From positions 267,436 to 331,435 of the forward strand of contig JAIBCL010000006.1 in NCBI GenBank assembly GCA_019694165.1: a stretch of 64,000 nt of DNA, read 5' to 3'. Positions 17,581-27,417 of this stretch are shown here, one piece after another; the first letter of the stretch is position 1; each line of letters starts with the position of its first letter. The stretch comes from Verrucomicrobiaceae bacterium (GTDB taxonomy: Bacteria; Verrucomicrobiota; Verrucomicrobiia; Verrucomicrobiales; Verrucomicrobiaceae). Made by a program: the position numbers and the translations under genes. The notes beneath the pieces were generated by a model. It was not told where the DNA came from. It did not search any database and saw only the letters and a program-made list of their open reading frames with translations.

Positions 17581-18438
17581 TCAGTTCGGCGGACGGTCGG
17601 CACCGTCTGCGCGTGGCGCAGAAGCATCCGCCGACGCGGCCTGCGGTTTGGGCTGCGGTTTTGGCTGGGGCTTGGGGAGGTTCGGCAGTTCCTTCGAGAT
17701 GGCTTGGCGATACGCATCGCGCAGCTTGCGCAATGCCTCCACCCGCTTCTCCGGCGGCGCGGCGAGCAGCGCGTCCGCCGCTTCCTTGACCTCGGGGGTC
17801 TGCATCACCTTGGCATGCGCAGCCCGTACACCCTCGCGCGCCTCGGGCTTCACGATGGTCATCAGCTCCAGACCCAGCCGCTCCAGCGCCACCTTTGCGA
17901 AGGCGTTGTCCGTCGGCGCAGGCAATGGCGGAAACGGGCGCTGCTCAGAAGCGTGTTGCAGCGGCTTGATCTTCTCGAGGATGCCCACCACGTCGGGAGC
18001 CACGTCCTGGATTCCCTGGCGCATCGCCGCGCGGAATTCTTCGCTCGCCTTGAAGTACCGCTCCTTCGCCGCCTGCACAGCCGGCAGCGTCCACGCCTTG
18101 TCGATGGCAGCACGCAAACGCTTCTTCTCTTCTTCCGGCAGCCGCTCGATGCCCTCCACGGGCAGTGGCCCCTTGCCGGCGCCACCCCGCGGCGCAAAAC
18201 GCGGATCGCCCGGTTTGCCAGGGCCCACCGGCGGCAAGCCTGGCCGGCGCAGCGGCGGAGGTGGCAGCGTCTTCTGGGGCTCGTCGGACTTCGTCGGGCC
18301 GGGCGTGTCTTGCGCGGCCGCGCAGACTGCATGCGCCCCGAGCGTTATCCATATGACTGCCAGCCCTCGGGAAACAAGCTTGCTGCCCTGCAAGGCGGGC
18401 TTCTTCAACGGGCACTGATTCTCTGGATTCTTCGCCAT
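17581..18438 (-). CDS. Secreted proline-rich helical protein
   Basis: 285 residues starting MAKNPENQCPLKKP, with a hydrophobic segment (SRGLAVIWITLGAHAVCAAA) that looks like a signal peptide with a long n-region. A Pro-rich linker follows (PPPPLRRPGLPPVGPG), then a helical domain of about 150 residues (LPEEEKKRLRAAIDKAW, RKLRDAYRQAISKEL). The C-terminus has a repeated KPQP motif. Function is not recognised. It converges with hldD. Confidence 0.6.
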   Translation of the reverse strand: MAKNPENQCPLKKPALQGSKLVSRGLAVIWITLGAHAVCAAAQDTPGPTKSDEPQKTLPPPPLRRPGLPPVGPGKPGDPRFAPRGGAGKGPLPVEGIERLPEEEKKRLRAAIDKAWTLPAVQAAKERYFKASEEFRAAMRQGIQDVAPDVVGILEKIKPLQHASEQRPFPPLPAPTDNAFAKVALERLGLELMTIVKPEAREGVRAAHAKVMQTPEVKEAADALLAAPPEKRVEALRKLRDAYRQAISKELPNLPKPQPKPQPKPQAASADASAPRADGADRPPN

Positions 18439-18545
18439 GGGATCATTCGTTCGCGGACGAGGGCAAAAACCTTGCCTGCGGGACGAAGTTGCGCAAGCAC
18501 CGGCAACCATCTGCCAAGTTCCGCCTCGTGCGGTCGGTCCACTGC

Positions 18546-18698
18546 CAGGGCTTACGCATGAACCGAAGGCACAAGCCTCAAATCTATGATTTGCCCCGCA
18601 AGATTCAGGATTCCACAGATGGATTCAGAAGAAGTCCAATCCGTGGTCACCCTGAATCCGTGGGAATTCACTCAGAAGCAATTCATGCGTAAGCCCTG
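18546..18698. mobile_element. MITE-like element with 17-bp inverted repeats and 9-bp target duplication
   Basis: The left terminus CAGGGCTTACGCATGAA (18546-18562) is exactly complementary to the right terminus (18682-18698). Both ends are flanked outside by the same 9 bases, GTCCACTGC (18537-18545 and 18699-18707), which is the expected target-site duplication. The 119 bp inside have no coding sequence but contain a second, looser inverted repeat (GGATTCCACAGATGGATTCAG against CTGAATCCGTGGGAATTC). It lies in the intergenic region between the proline-rich protein and fba. This combination strongly suggests a non-autonomous DNA transposon moved by a transposase encoded elsewhere. Confidence 0.75.
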
Positions 18699-18818
18699 GT
18701 CCACTGCGGCCGTCGGATTTCTGTTTCTTGCACCCCATTCGATTCGTGCCACTGTCGCCCTCCACAAAAAACCGCCCCGTATCCTGATTCTCAAATCCTG
18801 AATCCTCCCCGCCCCCCC

Positions 18819-19850
<1,032 letters not shown>

Positions 19851-19895
19851 ACCGAATCCAAGCCAGCCTGGACAGTTTTTCCTGCTGTTTCGTTG

Positions 19896-21332
19896 TCACC
19901 GTGCCAGGGAGTATGCCAGACGATCATCGTAGATCGCCTGACACAGATCCGCGATCTCAGAAGGAGGCCACGATGAAGGAGCCACGAACTCCCAGACTTG
20001 AACTCCCATCGCTTCACTCCACTCCTTAGTGATCAGCGGAACTTCATGGATGATCGGCGCAAGATGGTTCGCAATCTCGGGACAAAGCTCCCGGTAAGCA
20101 ATGTTGGACAACCGCACAGCTCCGGCAGGCGCTGATCCGCATGCTCGGCATGCACCGACAACACCGCGTCCGACGACGATTGGCGAGTCTCCTCCATCGA
20201 TTGTCCAATACGCTTCGTTCAAATCAATCGCCACTCCGGCACCCAGTTTCGCACTATCGAAGTGCAAGAATTCACGCAGCCGCCGAAGGTGAATGCTGAT
20301 TGCCTCCTGCATCTCGATAGCGCACTTGACGGCGGCAGAGACCGGCTTGGTCTGATAAACGACTTCACATTCCAGCTCTAAAAAGTGAACCAGCGCACCA
20401 TCTCCCGTGAATTTGTCAAAGACCCCTCCGTTCCGGTGAGTCACTGCTGTCAGGAGTTTCACCAACTGTTCGAGCCAATCGCCAAAGAGCTGGCCCTGAT
20501 CGGCCTGCTCCATGCAAAAAGTTGAACGCCGTAAATCGAGCGACAGCGTCGCAGTGCGCCTGCTCGCCAACGCAGCCTTCTCATTCTTTCTGTCCCAAGG
20601 GGGCGTCAGGCGCACGTTGGAAGCAGTCTTTGGATCTGAATCATCCCAATAACGCTTTGAGATTTCTTTTGGTAACGCGGCAAACCTGTGCTCTCGATTT
20701 CTGAAAAGATCAAACAGCACCAACCCGATAGTGTGCGCGTACATCCGCGCAAAGTTCTCTTCATCTGATTCCCTCCCATCACAAACCAATGTAGCCGGGT
20801 AAGCGTACGCACAATAGTTCACATCATTCCCTGCGTCGGGCTTGCCTGCAACTGGCAGATAACAATGAGAAGAGTTAGCGATTTTAACAGGCACGCAAGT
20901 CACGGAATACCGATGTGTCTCATTTAGGGGGCGACGCTGGTCGTCACCGCGCAAAGAAGCAAGACCCGGATTCTCGGTCAAATGCCGCAACGCCTCTTTA
21001 AGTTCTAATAAAGTGCGCGAATGCTTCGAGTGAGGACGGCAATAACTAAGCTCGCATCTGCCGGCGATCTTGACGACAAATGCATCGGCTTTCGTCATAG
21101 ATAACACTGTTAGTGTTCTTCTCAATTCGCTGTCATAATCGGTTGTCGCCCACCACTCTTTGAACGCGGTCACGAAAAACCCAATAATCTCACTCGCATC
21201 TTTTGGTGAACGAGTGACTGCGGCAGTCAAGGCGGAAGATTTTCCCTCCGAACGAAGTCTCGAAATTGGTCCGCCTGACGTCCGGGGGCTATTCTTAGTG
21301 AACATGACTTTCGTTTGCCAAAACTTGATCAA
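19896..21332 (-). CDS. Class III nucleotidyl cyclase-like protein with altered active site
   Basis: 478 residues, cytosolic, no membrane segment. Residues 1-250 form an unrecognised domain. From about 258 there is a class III cyclase-like homology domain: ATLSLDLRRST has one metal-binding Asp (266), and GGVFDKFTGDGALVHF has a Lys (307) in the base-selecting position and the second metal Asp (311). The other active-site strand reads VVGRGVVGACRA. Compared with the usual GDxVNxxxR it has Arg389 for Asp and Val392 for the transition-state Asn, while Arg396 is kept. It may be a divergent cyclase, a cyclase with another substrate, or a sensor. It overlaps the receiver gene; an alternative ATG is at 21305. 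Confidence 0.75.
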   Translation of the reverse strand: MIKFWQTKVMFTKNSPRTSGGPISRLRSEGKSSALTAAVTRSPKDASEIIGFFVTAFKEWWATTDYDSELRRTLTVLSMTKADAFVVKIAGRCELSYCRPHSKHSRTLLELKEALRHLTENPGLASLRGDDQRRPLNETHRYSVTCVPVKIANSSHCYLPVAGKPDAGNDVNYCAYAYPATLVCDGRESDEENFARMYAHTIGLVLFDLFRNREHRFAALPKEISKRYWDDSDPKTASNVRLTPPWDRKNEKAALASRRTATLSLDLRRSTFCMEQADQGQLFGDWLEQLVKLLTAVTHRNGGVFDKFTGDGALVHFLELECEVVYQTKPVSAAVKCAIEMQEAISIHLRRLREFLHFDSAKLGAGVAIDLNEAYWTIDGGDSPIVVGRGVVGACRACGSAPAGAVRLSNIAYRELCPEIANHLAPIIHEVPLITKEWSEAMGVQVWEFVAPSSWPPSEIADLCQAIYDDRLAYSLAR

Positions 21333-21849
21333 TCATTTTAGCCAGATGCTCCACCATGTGGGCTCCGTCCGCAGGTTTTGGGAACAGCAGGCAATGCTGC
21401 GCCGCAGGGCCGATGCGCCTCCACGTCTCTGGGTATGCTGTGTGGATTATGACTCGGTCAGAAGTGATGATCTCCTCTTGAACGATCATCTCAAGGATAG
21501 CAGTGCCAGCCATCTTGATGGTGCCATCCTGTTGGCCCTGTCCGAGATCGAGGAGTACAATTGTCGGCTGTTCACGCCTTGCAAATTCAAGAAATCCTTC
21601 CTGATCTGGTACAACCACATAGATTAGTTTTACTTTGCGGTAATTTAGAATCACAGGAAACTCCAATCTATATCCCCCTCCATTCGCCCGACCACCCTTC
21701 CGGTAATCGTTCCTTTGTTCCAGAACCTCATCCTCGGGTATTACATTTGGATGAAGAAAATCGATAAAATAATCATACAGCGCCATTGGGAGCCACTCGA
21801 CCGTTGAAGGTTCGTCGTCAAAGTGAGCAATGAGAATCTCGTTAGCCAT
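21295..21849 (-). CDS. Single-domain response regulator with a large insertion
   Basis: 184 residues. It has receiver-domain landmarks in the right order: acidic pair D11-D12 (IAHFDDEPST), phospho-acceptor D101 (TIVLLDLGQGQ), T137 (VIIHTAYP) and K158 (LFPKPA). About 45 residues (roughly 30-75, including DYRKGGRANGGGYRLEFPVI) are inserted between the first strand/helix and the rest, longer than in ordinary receivers. No output domain follows. Its start overlaps the kinase stop by 8 bp and its end overlaps the cyclase-like gene, so it probably relays phosphate from the former to control the latter. Confidence 0.78.
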   Translation of the reverse strand: MANEILIAHFDDEPSTVEWLPMALYDYFIDFLHPNVIPEDEVLEQRNDYRKGGRANGGGYRLEFPVILNYRKVKLIYVVVPDQEGFLEFARREQPTIVLLDLGQGQQDGTIKMAGTAILEMIVQEEIITSDRVIIHTAYPETWRRIGPAAQHCLLFPKPADGAHMVEHLAKMIDQVLANESHVH

Positions 21850-24287
21850 TGATTGGGGTGGTTAATGGAAGGTTTCGGGGTATCCGTATCGTAAATACGG
21901 TGCGCGCCGGCGAATCGCGCCGGTTACTCAGCAATTGCGATTCGACAGTCGGATGTGGACCGCCGTGCGCTTTTACTATTTTCTCTACGACAGGAAGACC
22001 CAGTCCTGTTCCTGGTCTTGCGGCCCCCCTGCTGCCAACAGGCTTTCTTACAAACTCCTTGAAAATTTCCCCCCAATCTCTTGGATCGATGTACACACCA
22101 ATGTTCTCCACGCTGAGCGACCAGAACTCTCTATCCAGTTCCAATCTCAAACTAACTTGCTGTTCGCGGAATGAATACTTGATGGCATTATCAACAAGGT
22201 TGAACACTGCAATCTCCAAGAGTCCACGGTCCATCGAAAAAGTGTCCGAAACACTGTGCGGCAATCGACTAACAAGAGAGTTGATGGCAACTTCTCTTTT
22301 TTCGGCTTCGGGCTTCAGGCATGTGCAGACTTCACCCACAAGTTCTTTCACAGAATGAGCGCCTGGACGAAGTTTTTCAGGGGTAATCTCAGTCACAAGA
22401 AACCTCGACTCTTCCAACAAAATGCGCGTTTTGTTGTAGAACATGTAAGCCCGATCCAAGGCCCGATGAAAACGCGCTCTGTGTAGTTCGGATATTTCCC
22501 CCGTGGTCTGAAAGCGATTGAATACAGCAAGAGCGGTCTGAATATAGCTCATCCCAGTCAAGCCTGATCGAATGGCGTGACGCACTTCCAGCAAGTTGTT
22601 GAGTTCTCGTTGAACACTGGCCTCGGCTCTTAACTCTTGACCGAGTTCCGCGCAAAAAAATGCGATGATCTCCTCCTCATACTTGCTGAGGTAAGGCCGT
22701 TTCAAAGCGATTCTTAGGGTGTCAGTATCGCAAAAAGACTCCTGTTCGCCTTGCGCCTGAACTGGAGGAATGTCAAATGTCCAAACCCAACGTTTATCTT
22801 TCTTCCCGTGAATCGACGCTGCAATTGCGATCGGCTTGGTTTCTGGAGCGAATACGCTAGTTTTCTCCAGCCATTCTTCGCCTCCCAGCAAGCGACATGT
22901 TAATGTCGGTTCGTTTGGCTTGCATTGGAAAACCGCAGTTGAGGTGATGCCGGGCACCAAATCGCATAGCAGCTCAAAGAGTTTTTGACGATGTTGCTCG
23001 CTATCGAGCGATCCGGGCACAAATCCTTGCGAGATCGCGCGCATTGCCTGGTGGGTTTCAATACCCGGAATAACGTCCGCAAGAAACTTGCAAACTAGAT
23101 GCAGAATTGCAGCGTCACTCTCGCTAAACTCGGCGCTGAGATTTTGTGTTTTGTTGTAGAGCACAATCACTGCCATTGCATGATCTTGCACCAAAACGGG
23201 GGCTGCCATCCATGCCAACTGCTTGGCGTTCAAACCCGACTCGCTTTCAATCAAGTCCGAGAGATTGGGGTCAATTTCCTCGGTGCCCAGTACGCGCCCT
23301 CGTTCCTGTGCGTCGTGAAAATTGTCCAGACGTACAAGCGTGCGCTCGGAAGAGAGCATGCGGGTAATGATGCTTCCAGGGCCGGCCACAAGTTGTTTGA
23401 GATCAAGGTCGATCGTACTTGCTGCTGCCTGAACACCGAGATTTTTTTCATGTTGAAAGATAATGCACGCTTGCGCCTTCGTGATGTCCCTTACGGCTAG
23501 TGAGACAGCGTGTAGTAATTTACCCTTCTCAAGCTGGAGGTTGATGTCTTTGCCTATCTTCTTGTATGCTTCCAACTGCCTTCTTTTTCGGCTTCGATCA
23601 ATGACCACTGTCAAACCATCCGCAAGTAGTCGCAATACCTGCATTTGAGCAGGCTTGACGGGATCGGGGCAAGATAGCTGGAGAAAACCAACCGATGGTT
23701 GATTTGCCTGGTCGCCGTTTTGAGCCAGAGAAAAGAAGCAACACTCTCCATTGCGTTCAATTGACTTCTTTACCGTGACATCGACATTGATCGGCCATGG
23801 GTGCGAATCATCAGATGGTGGTTGATCTGCGGCGTCACAAAATGACGCGAATTGTCGCTCGAAAGTTCTGCCCAACTCTGGAGGGAGGCTTTCAGGAAGA
23901 GAAACCAAATCAAGATTCAATCTGTTTTTGGGTTCGTCGCGCAACCACAGATATGCACTCGCCTTATCCTGGCCGGTCACTCTGCGAGCCGCCTCCAAAT
24001 ACTGCCTCCGACTTGGTGTCTCAGTTCGCGTGACCAGTTCTAAAACTGACATTGCCTCCTCAAAAGGAGGGTCGTCTTGGCTAGAGGTTTTGTTTTTGAA
24101 GCCAAGCATGTCGACATCTAGAAGTTCACGGCTACGAATGTGGATAGTCGTAGTCGGATTTACGAGTCTTAACCGCGCAGTCTTTCTGACCGTGCGTTTA
24201 ATGTAGTGTACCACTGCATCTGTTTTCAGTTTCACTTTGGCGAGACAGAGGGTGCCAATGATGGTCGCCACGATTTGCTCCTCCGAA

Positions 24288-24292
<5 letters not shown>
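21842..24292 (-). CDS. GAF-domain sensor histidine kinase
   Basis: 816 residues, soluble. A GAF-like region spans about 240-410 (LHAVSLAVRDITKAQACIIF, then MAAPVLVQDHAMAVIVLYN), with possibly another divergent one before it (95-230). The dimerisation helix carries H572 in RHAIRSGLTG. The ATPase domain has an N-box (FNLVDNAIKYS), a weak G1 (VENIGVYI) and a G2 (GTGLGLPVV, 761-769). With no membrane segment, it senses a cytosolic signal. Its ATG lies inside the duplicated fba segment and lacks a ribosome binding site, so the 5' end may be truncated or newly created by the insertion. The codons are AT-richer than those of neighbouring genes. Confidence 0.85.
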
Positions 24293-24758
<466 letters not shown>

Positions 24759-24920
24759 CCGGCGTATCTGCCGCGCGGTGGGTGCGGGCGGACGTGGCTA
24801 TGCTTTTCGCGCTGCATTCTCCGGGAGCGCCCGGTATTCGTTTTTCAGTTCAAGGCAGGAGCCTGAACGCTGAAAATTGGATCATGGATGGAATGGCACT
24901 GAAATGAGGCATCCAGCAGC

Positions 24921-25064
24921 GTGGCCGACCTCACCTTCTACCAAAACGTGCAGGCCGCCGTCCGGCGCGGCGTGCCCGGGGCCGACACCATCCTCGCCGA
25001 CCTCGCCAGCCGCTTCCCCGGCCGCTCCAAAGCCACGCCGCCAGCCGCCGCCGCGCCCAAATGA
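24921..25064 (+). CDS. Small protein or gene remnant
   Basis: A GTG-initiated frame of 47 codons that reads as sensible protein (VADLTFYQNVQAAVRRGVPG, then ADTILADLASRFPGR and an Ala/Pro tail). The helix-forming, well-composed sequence in a region otherwise of repeats suggests a small gene or the end of a decayed one. No ribosome binding site is clear and no family is recognised. Confidence 0.35.
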   Translation: MADLTFYQNVQAAVRRGVPGADTILADLASRFPGRSKATPPAAAAPK

Positions 25065-25134
25065 TGCCGCCCCGGAGCGCAGTTTCAGCACTTTGGAGCC
25101 GGAAACGCCAAAAATGACGCCCAAGCCCCCGGTT

Positions 25135-25408
25135 TCGCAGTTCGGAGCCTCGGGGCCGGAGCAAAAAACCTCGGCGCCGGAGCAAAAAGCTCCAACCCCG
25201 GAGCACAAAGCTCCGAACTTCCCGCAAAAAGCCCCAAACTCGCAGATCCAAGCCCCGGTGCCGGAGTAAGAAGCTCCGACCCCGGAGCTATCATCCCTCG
25301 AACCCGGAGCAAAAAGCACCGCCCTCGGAGCAAATCGCCCCGGCCCCGGAGCACAAAGCTCCGGCCTCGGAGCAGGAAGCTCCGGCAGCGGAGCACAAAG
25401 CTCCGGCC
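25135..25408. repeat. Tandem array of 21-bp palindromic units
   Basis: About 13 degenerate units with a 21-bp period. The consensus CCGGAGCAMAAAGCTCCGRCC is itself a hairpin with 7-bp arms (CCGGAGC/GCTCCGG). The best copies begin at 25156, 25177 and 25198. Because 21 is a multiple of 3, the plus strand reads as a heptapeptide repeat (PEQKAPT, PEHKAPN), but a stop codon at 25267 interrupts it. Intergenic. Confidence 0.8.
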
Positions 25409-25529
25409 AGTCCCGCCAGTCCTGCCGAGAACCGCCCGGCAAACCGAATCCCCCCCCAGTCCCGAATCAGCGAAGTGCCCGTCCCGCTGGCCGAGTCTGT
25501 TGCAAACCCTTGGAGTCCGGAAGTTGTAC

Positions 25530-26240
25530 TCACGCGATGAGCAACAGCCGGGTTGCATCACCGGGCAGTGTTTCCGGCGCACGATGAACGCATGGCGGGA
25601 CCACGCAACCTGCGTGCTCCGTCGCGATCTTCCATAGATGGCCGACGCCGAAGACGAACGGACGCGCCCCTGGCAGCGGCGCGTAGTGCAAATCGTAGCA
25701 GTGATCGTTCAGCCACTCCCGGAACGCTTCATCGTCCGCACCGCCGCATTCCGCCAGGAGGGCGGCGCGCGTTGCCGGATGATCCACCTTGCGCTCCGCG
25801 TCCTCATTGTTCAGCCCCTCGCTCGCCGCACCGTGATACGTGCACAGCCAGGTGTCCGCCGGCACCGTCGCACTGTCGGCGTGGAAGGAATAGACCTCGG
25901 TGTTGATCAGTCCCGGGCACGGCTCGCGCAGGTGACCGAAGACCGCGTTCAGCTCCGGCTGCAGCCCCAGCGCTTCCAGTCGCGCTCGATCCGCCAGCAT
26001 CAGCTTCACCGCCTGCCGCCCCGCCGCACTCAAAGGCAGCGCCTGCAATTCCTCCGCCTCCAGCCCCACGATCCCCGCGCCAGGTGGCAGTGCCGACACG
26101 ATCTCCGCAAAATCCCCCTCCAGCACCCGCGGCCAGCACAACGCATTGATCCCATGTTCAAACCGCGTGTCCGCCAATTCGTGGAAACTCCCCACCACCC
26201 GCACGCGGGGAGAAGCAAACGACAGGGCGGGGGATGACAT
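25530..26240 (-). CDS. DUF1826-like hypothetical protein
   Basis: 236 residues, soluble. The segment NTEVYSFHADSATVPADTWLCTYHGAASEGL resembles the FHxDxxPxRLLxTYxGPGTEW core of DUF1826 proteins, and PFVFGVGHLWKIATEHAGCVVPPCVHRAP resembles their C-terminal part, with conserved Gly, His and Arg. An HxD plus a distal His would suit a metal-dependent, oxygenase-like site, but this is inference. The start is uncertain. It is flanked upstream by the GW-repeat gene in the same orientation (about 200 bp gap) and downstream by the 21-bp array. Confidence 0.6.
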   Translation of the reverse strand: MSSPALSFASPRVRVVGSFHELADTRFEHGINALCWPRVLEGDFAEIVSALPPGAGIVGLEAEELQALPLSAAGRQAVKLMLADRARLEALGLQPELNAVFGHLREPCPGLINTEVYSFHADSATVPADTWLCTYHGAASEGLNNEDAERKVDHPATRAALLAECGGADDEAFREWLNDHCYDLHYAPLPGARPFVFGVGHLWKIATEHAGCVVPPCVHRAPETLPGDATRLLLIA

Positions 26241-26438
26241 CGTGCAGTCACTCGCTCAGGATGGACGCGGAAGCCAGCGGAGTATGCGTGCTTCCCGGGA
26301 GGCCGCTCATCCACATCGTCTCATCGCCCCCCGTTGGAGAATTCAGTTTCGGCGATGACAGACGCGCGCGTACGATGAAGCAGAATGAGAATGCGCGGCT
26401 GGCAAGGTCACCGCGACTTGCTGGATTCATTCGCCCGC

Positions 26439-27392
26439 CTACGGCAGCGGTCTGTCTGCAGCGACGCGGAAGAAGCGGCGGGCCGCGCCGGTGAAGGTCA
26501 CGAGCTTCGTCGTCGTGCCGCCGGGGCCGGTGGTGAAGTAGCCGATGCTGTTGTCCGTGGCCCACGCGCCGGGGCCGGTGCTCAGGAGCGTGGTGCTCGT
26601 CTCGATGCGGTAGAGGCGCGTCGGTCGCGTGGTGGCGATCTGCAGTGTCACCTGCGTCATGCCGGCATTGTAGGTCTGGGACACGATGCGGAGGAAATCT
26701 CCGGCGCTGTTCGGATCGGTGTCGGCGGCGTATTCGGCAGCGTCGCTCTGCCCGTCGTGATCGCGGTCGGTGCCGATGCCGGCCACGCTGAGGTTGCCGA
26801 ATTTTTGAAACTCCCACGCATCGGCGATGCCGTCGGCGTCGAGGTCGGGCGCGGTCATCGTGTCGGTGTAGAGATCGCCCGTGCCGATGTTGATCCAGCC
26901 GGTGTTGGCGCTGTAGGCGTAGCCGAGAAAATTGCCTGAGGTGAGATCGAAGTGCGGGCGGTTTGGATCGTTCGCGCCGGCCCAGCCGAAGTTGATCCAG
27001 CCGATGTTCGCTCCATACGCAAAGCCGCTGAGATTTCCCGCGCCGTCGTGATTCACGCCGCAGTCGGTCGCCGTGGTGTTCGAGTAGGTGTGCCCGTTCG
27101 ATGGCGTGCCATCACCCAGATGAATCCAGCCGAGGTTCGCGGCATAGATGTAGCCGGAGAGAAACGCCTCGCCGATCACGACGCCGTCCGCACCGGAGGC
27201 CCGCCAGTTGTGCCAGCCGGTGTTCGCGCCCCAGGCGAAGTGATCGGCGGGACTCATGGTGGATTGAGCGGTGGCATGGTGATTGAAGCCCACGAGAAAA
27301 AGGCACAGCGCCATGAGGCGCGCAGCGCGGCCTGGGTGCGCGCTCATGTCGCGGATGGCGATGATGATTTGAGGTGTGATGTGAGTTTTCAT
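26439..27392 (-). CDS. Secreted GW-repeat protein with calcium-binding TSP3-like motifs (copy 1)
   Basis: 317 residues from the ATG at 27392, with a hydrophobic signal (RLMALCLFLVGFNHHATA). The N-terminal half has four repeats with the core YGANIGWINFG (ANTGWHNW, ANLGWIHLG, ANIGWINFG, ANTGWINIG). The C-terminal half has DxDxDGxxD calcium loops (DLDADGIADAWE and DRDHDGQSDAAEYAADTDP) and ends in a beta domain with RLYRIETST. It is close to the gene at 56303, and in both places the neighbour is a right-handed beta-helix gene. Probably a surface or extracellular protein. The function is not known. Confidence 0.72.
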   Translation of the reverse strand: MKTHITPQIIIAIRDMSAHPGRAARLMALCLFLVGFNHHATAQSTMSPADHFAWGANTGWHNWRASGADGVVIGEAFLSGYIYAANLGWIHLGDGTPSNGHTYSNTTATDCGVNHDGAGNLSGFAYGANIGWINFGWAGANDPNRPHFDLTSGNFLGYAYSANTGWINIGTGDLYTDTMTAPDLDADGIADAWEFQKFGNLSVAGIGTDRDHDGQSDAAEYAADTDPNSAGDFLRIVSQTYNAGMTQVTLQIATTRPTRLYRIETSTTLLSTGPGAWATDNSIGYFTTGPGGTTTKLVTFTGAARRFFRVAADRPLP

Positions 27393-27417
27393 GGCTCTGC
27401 ATTTTTTGGCTGCTGCA

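Noticed and set aside
25135..25408. CRISPR array
   Set aside because: The units are contiguous with no unique spacers, too short and degenerate, and no cas genes are nearby.
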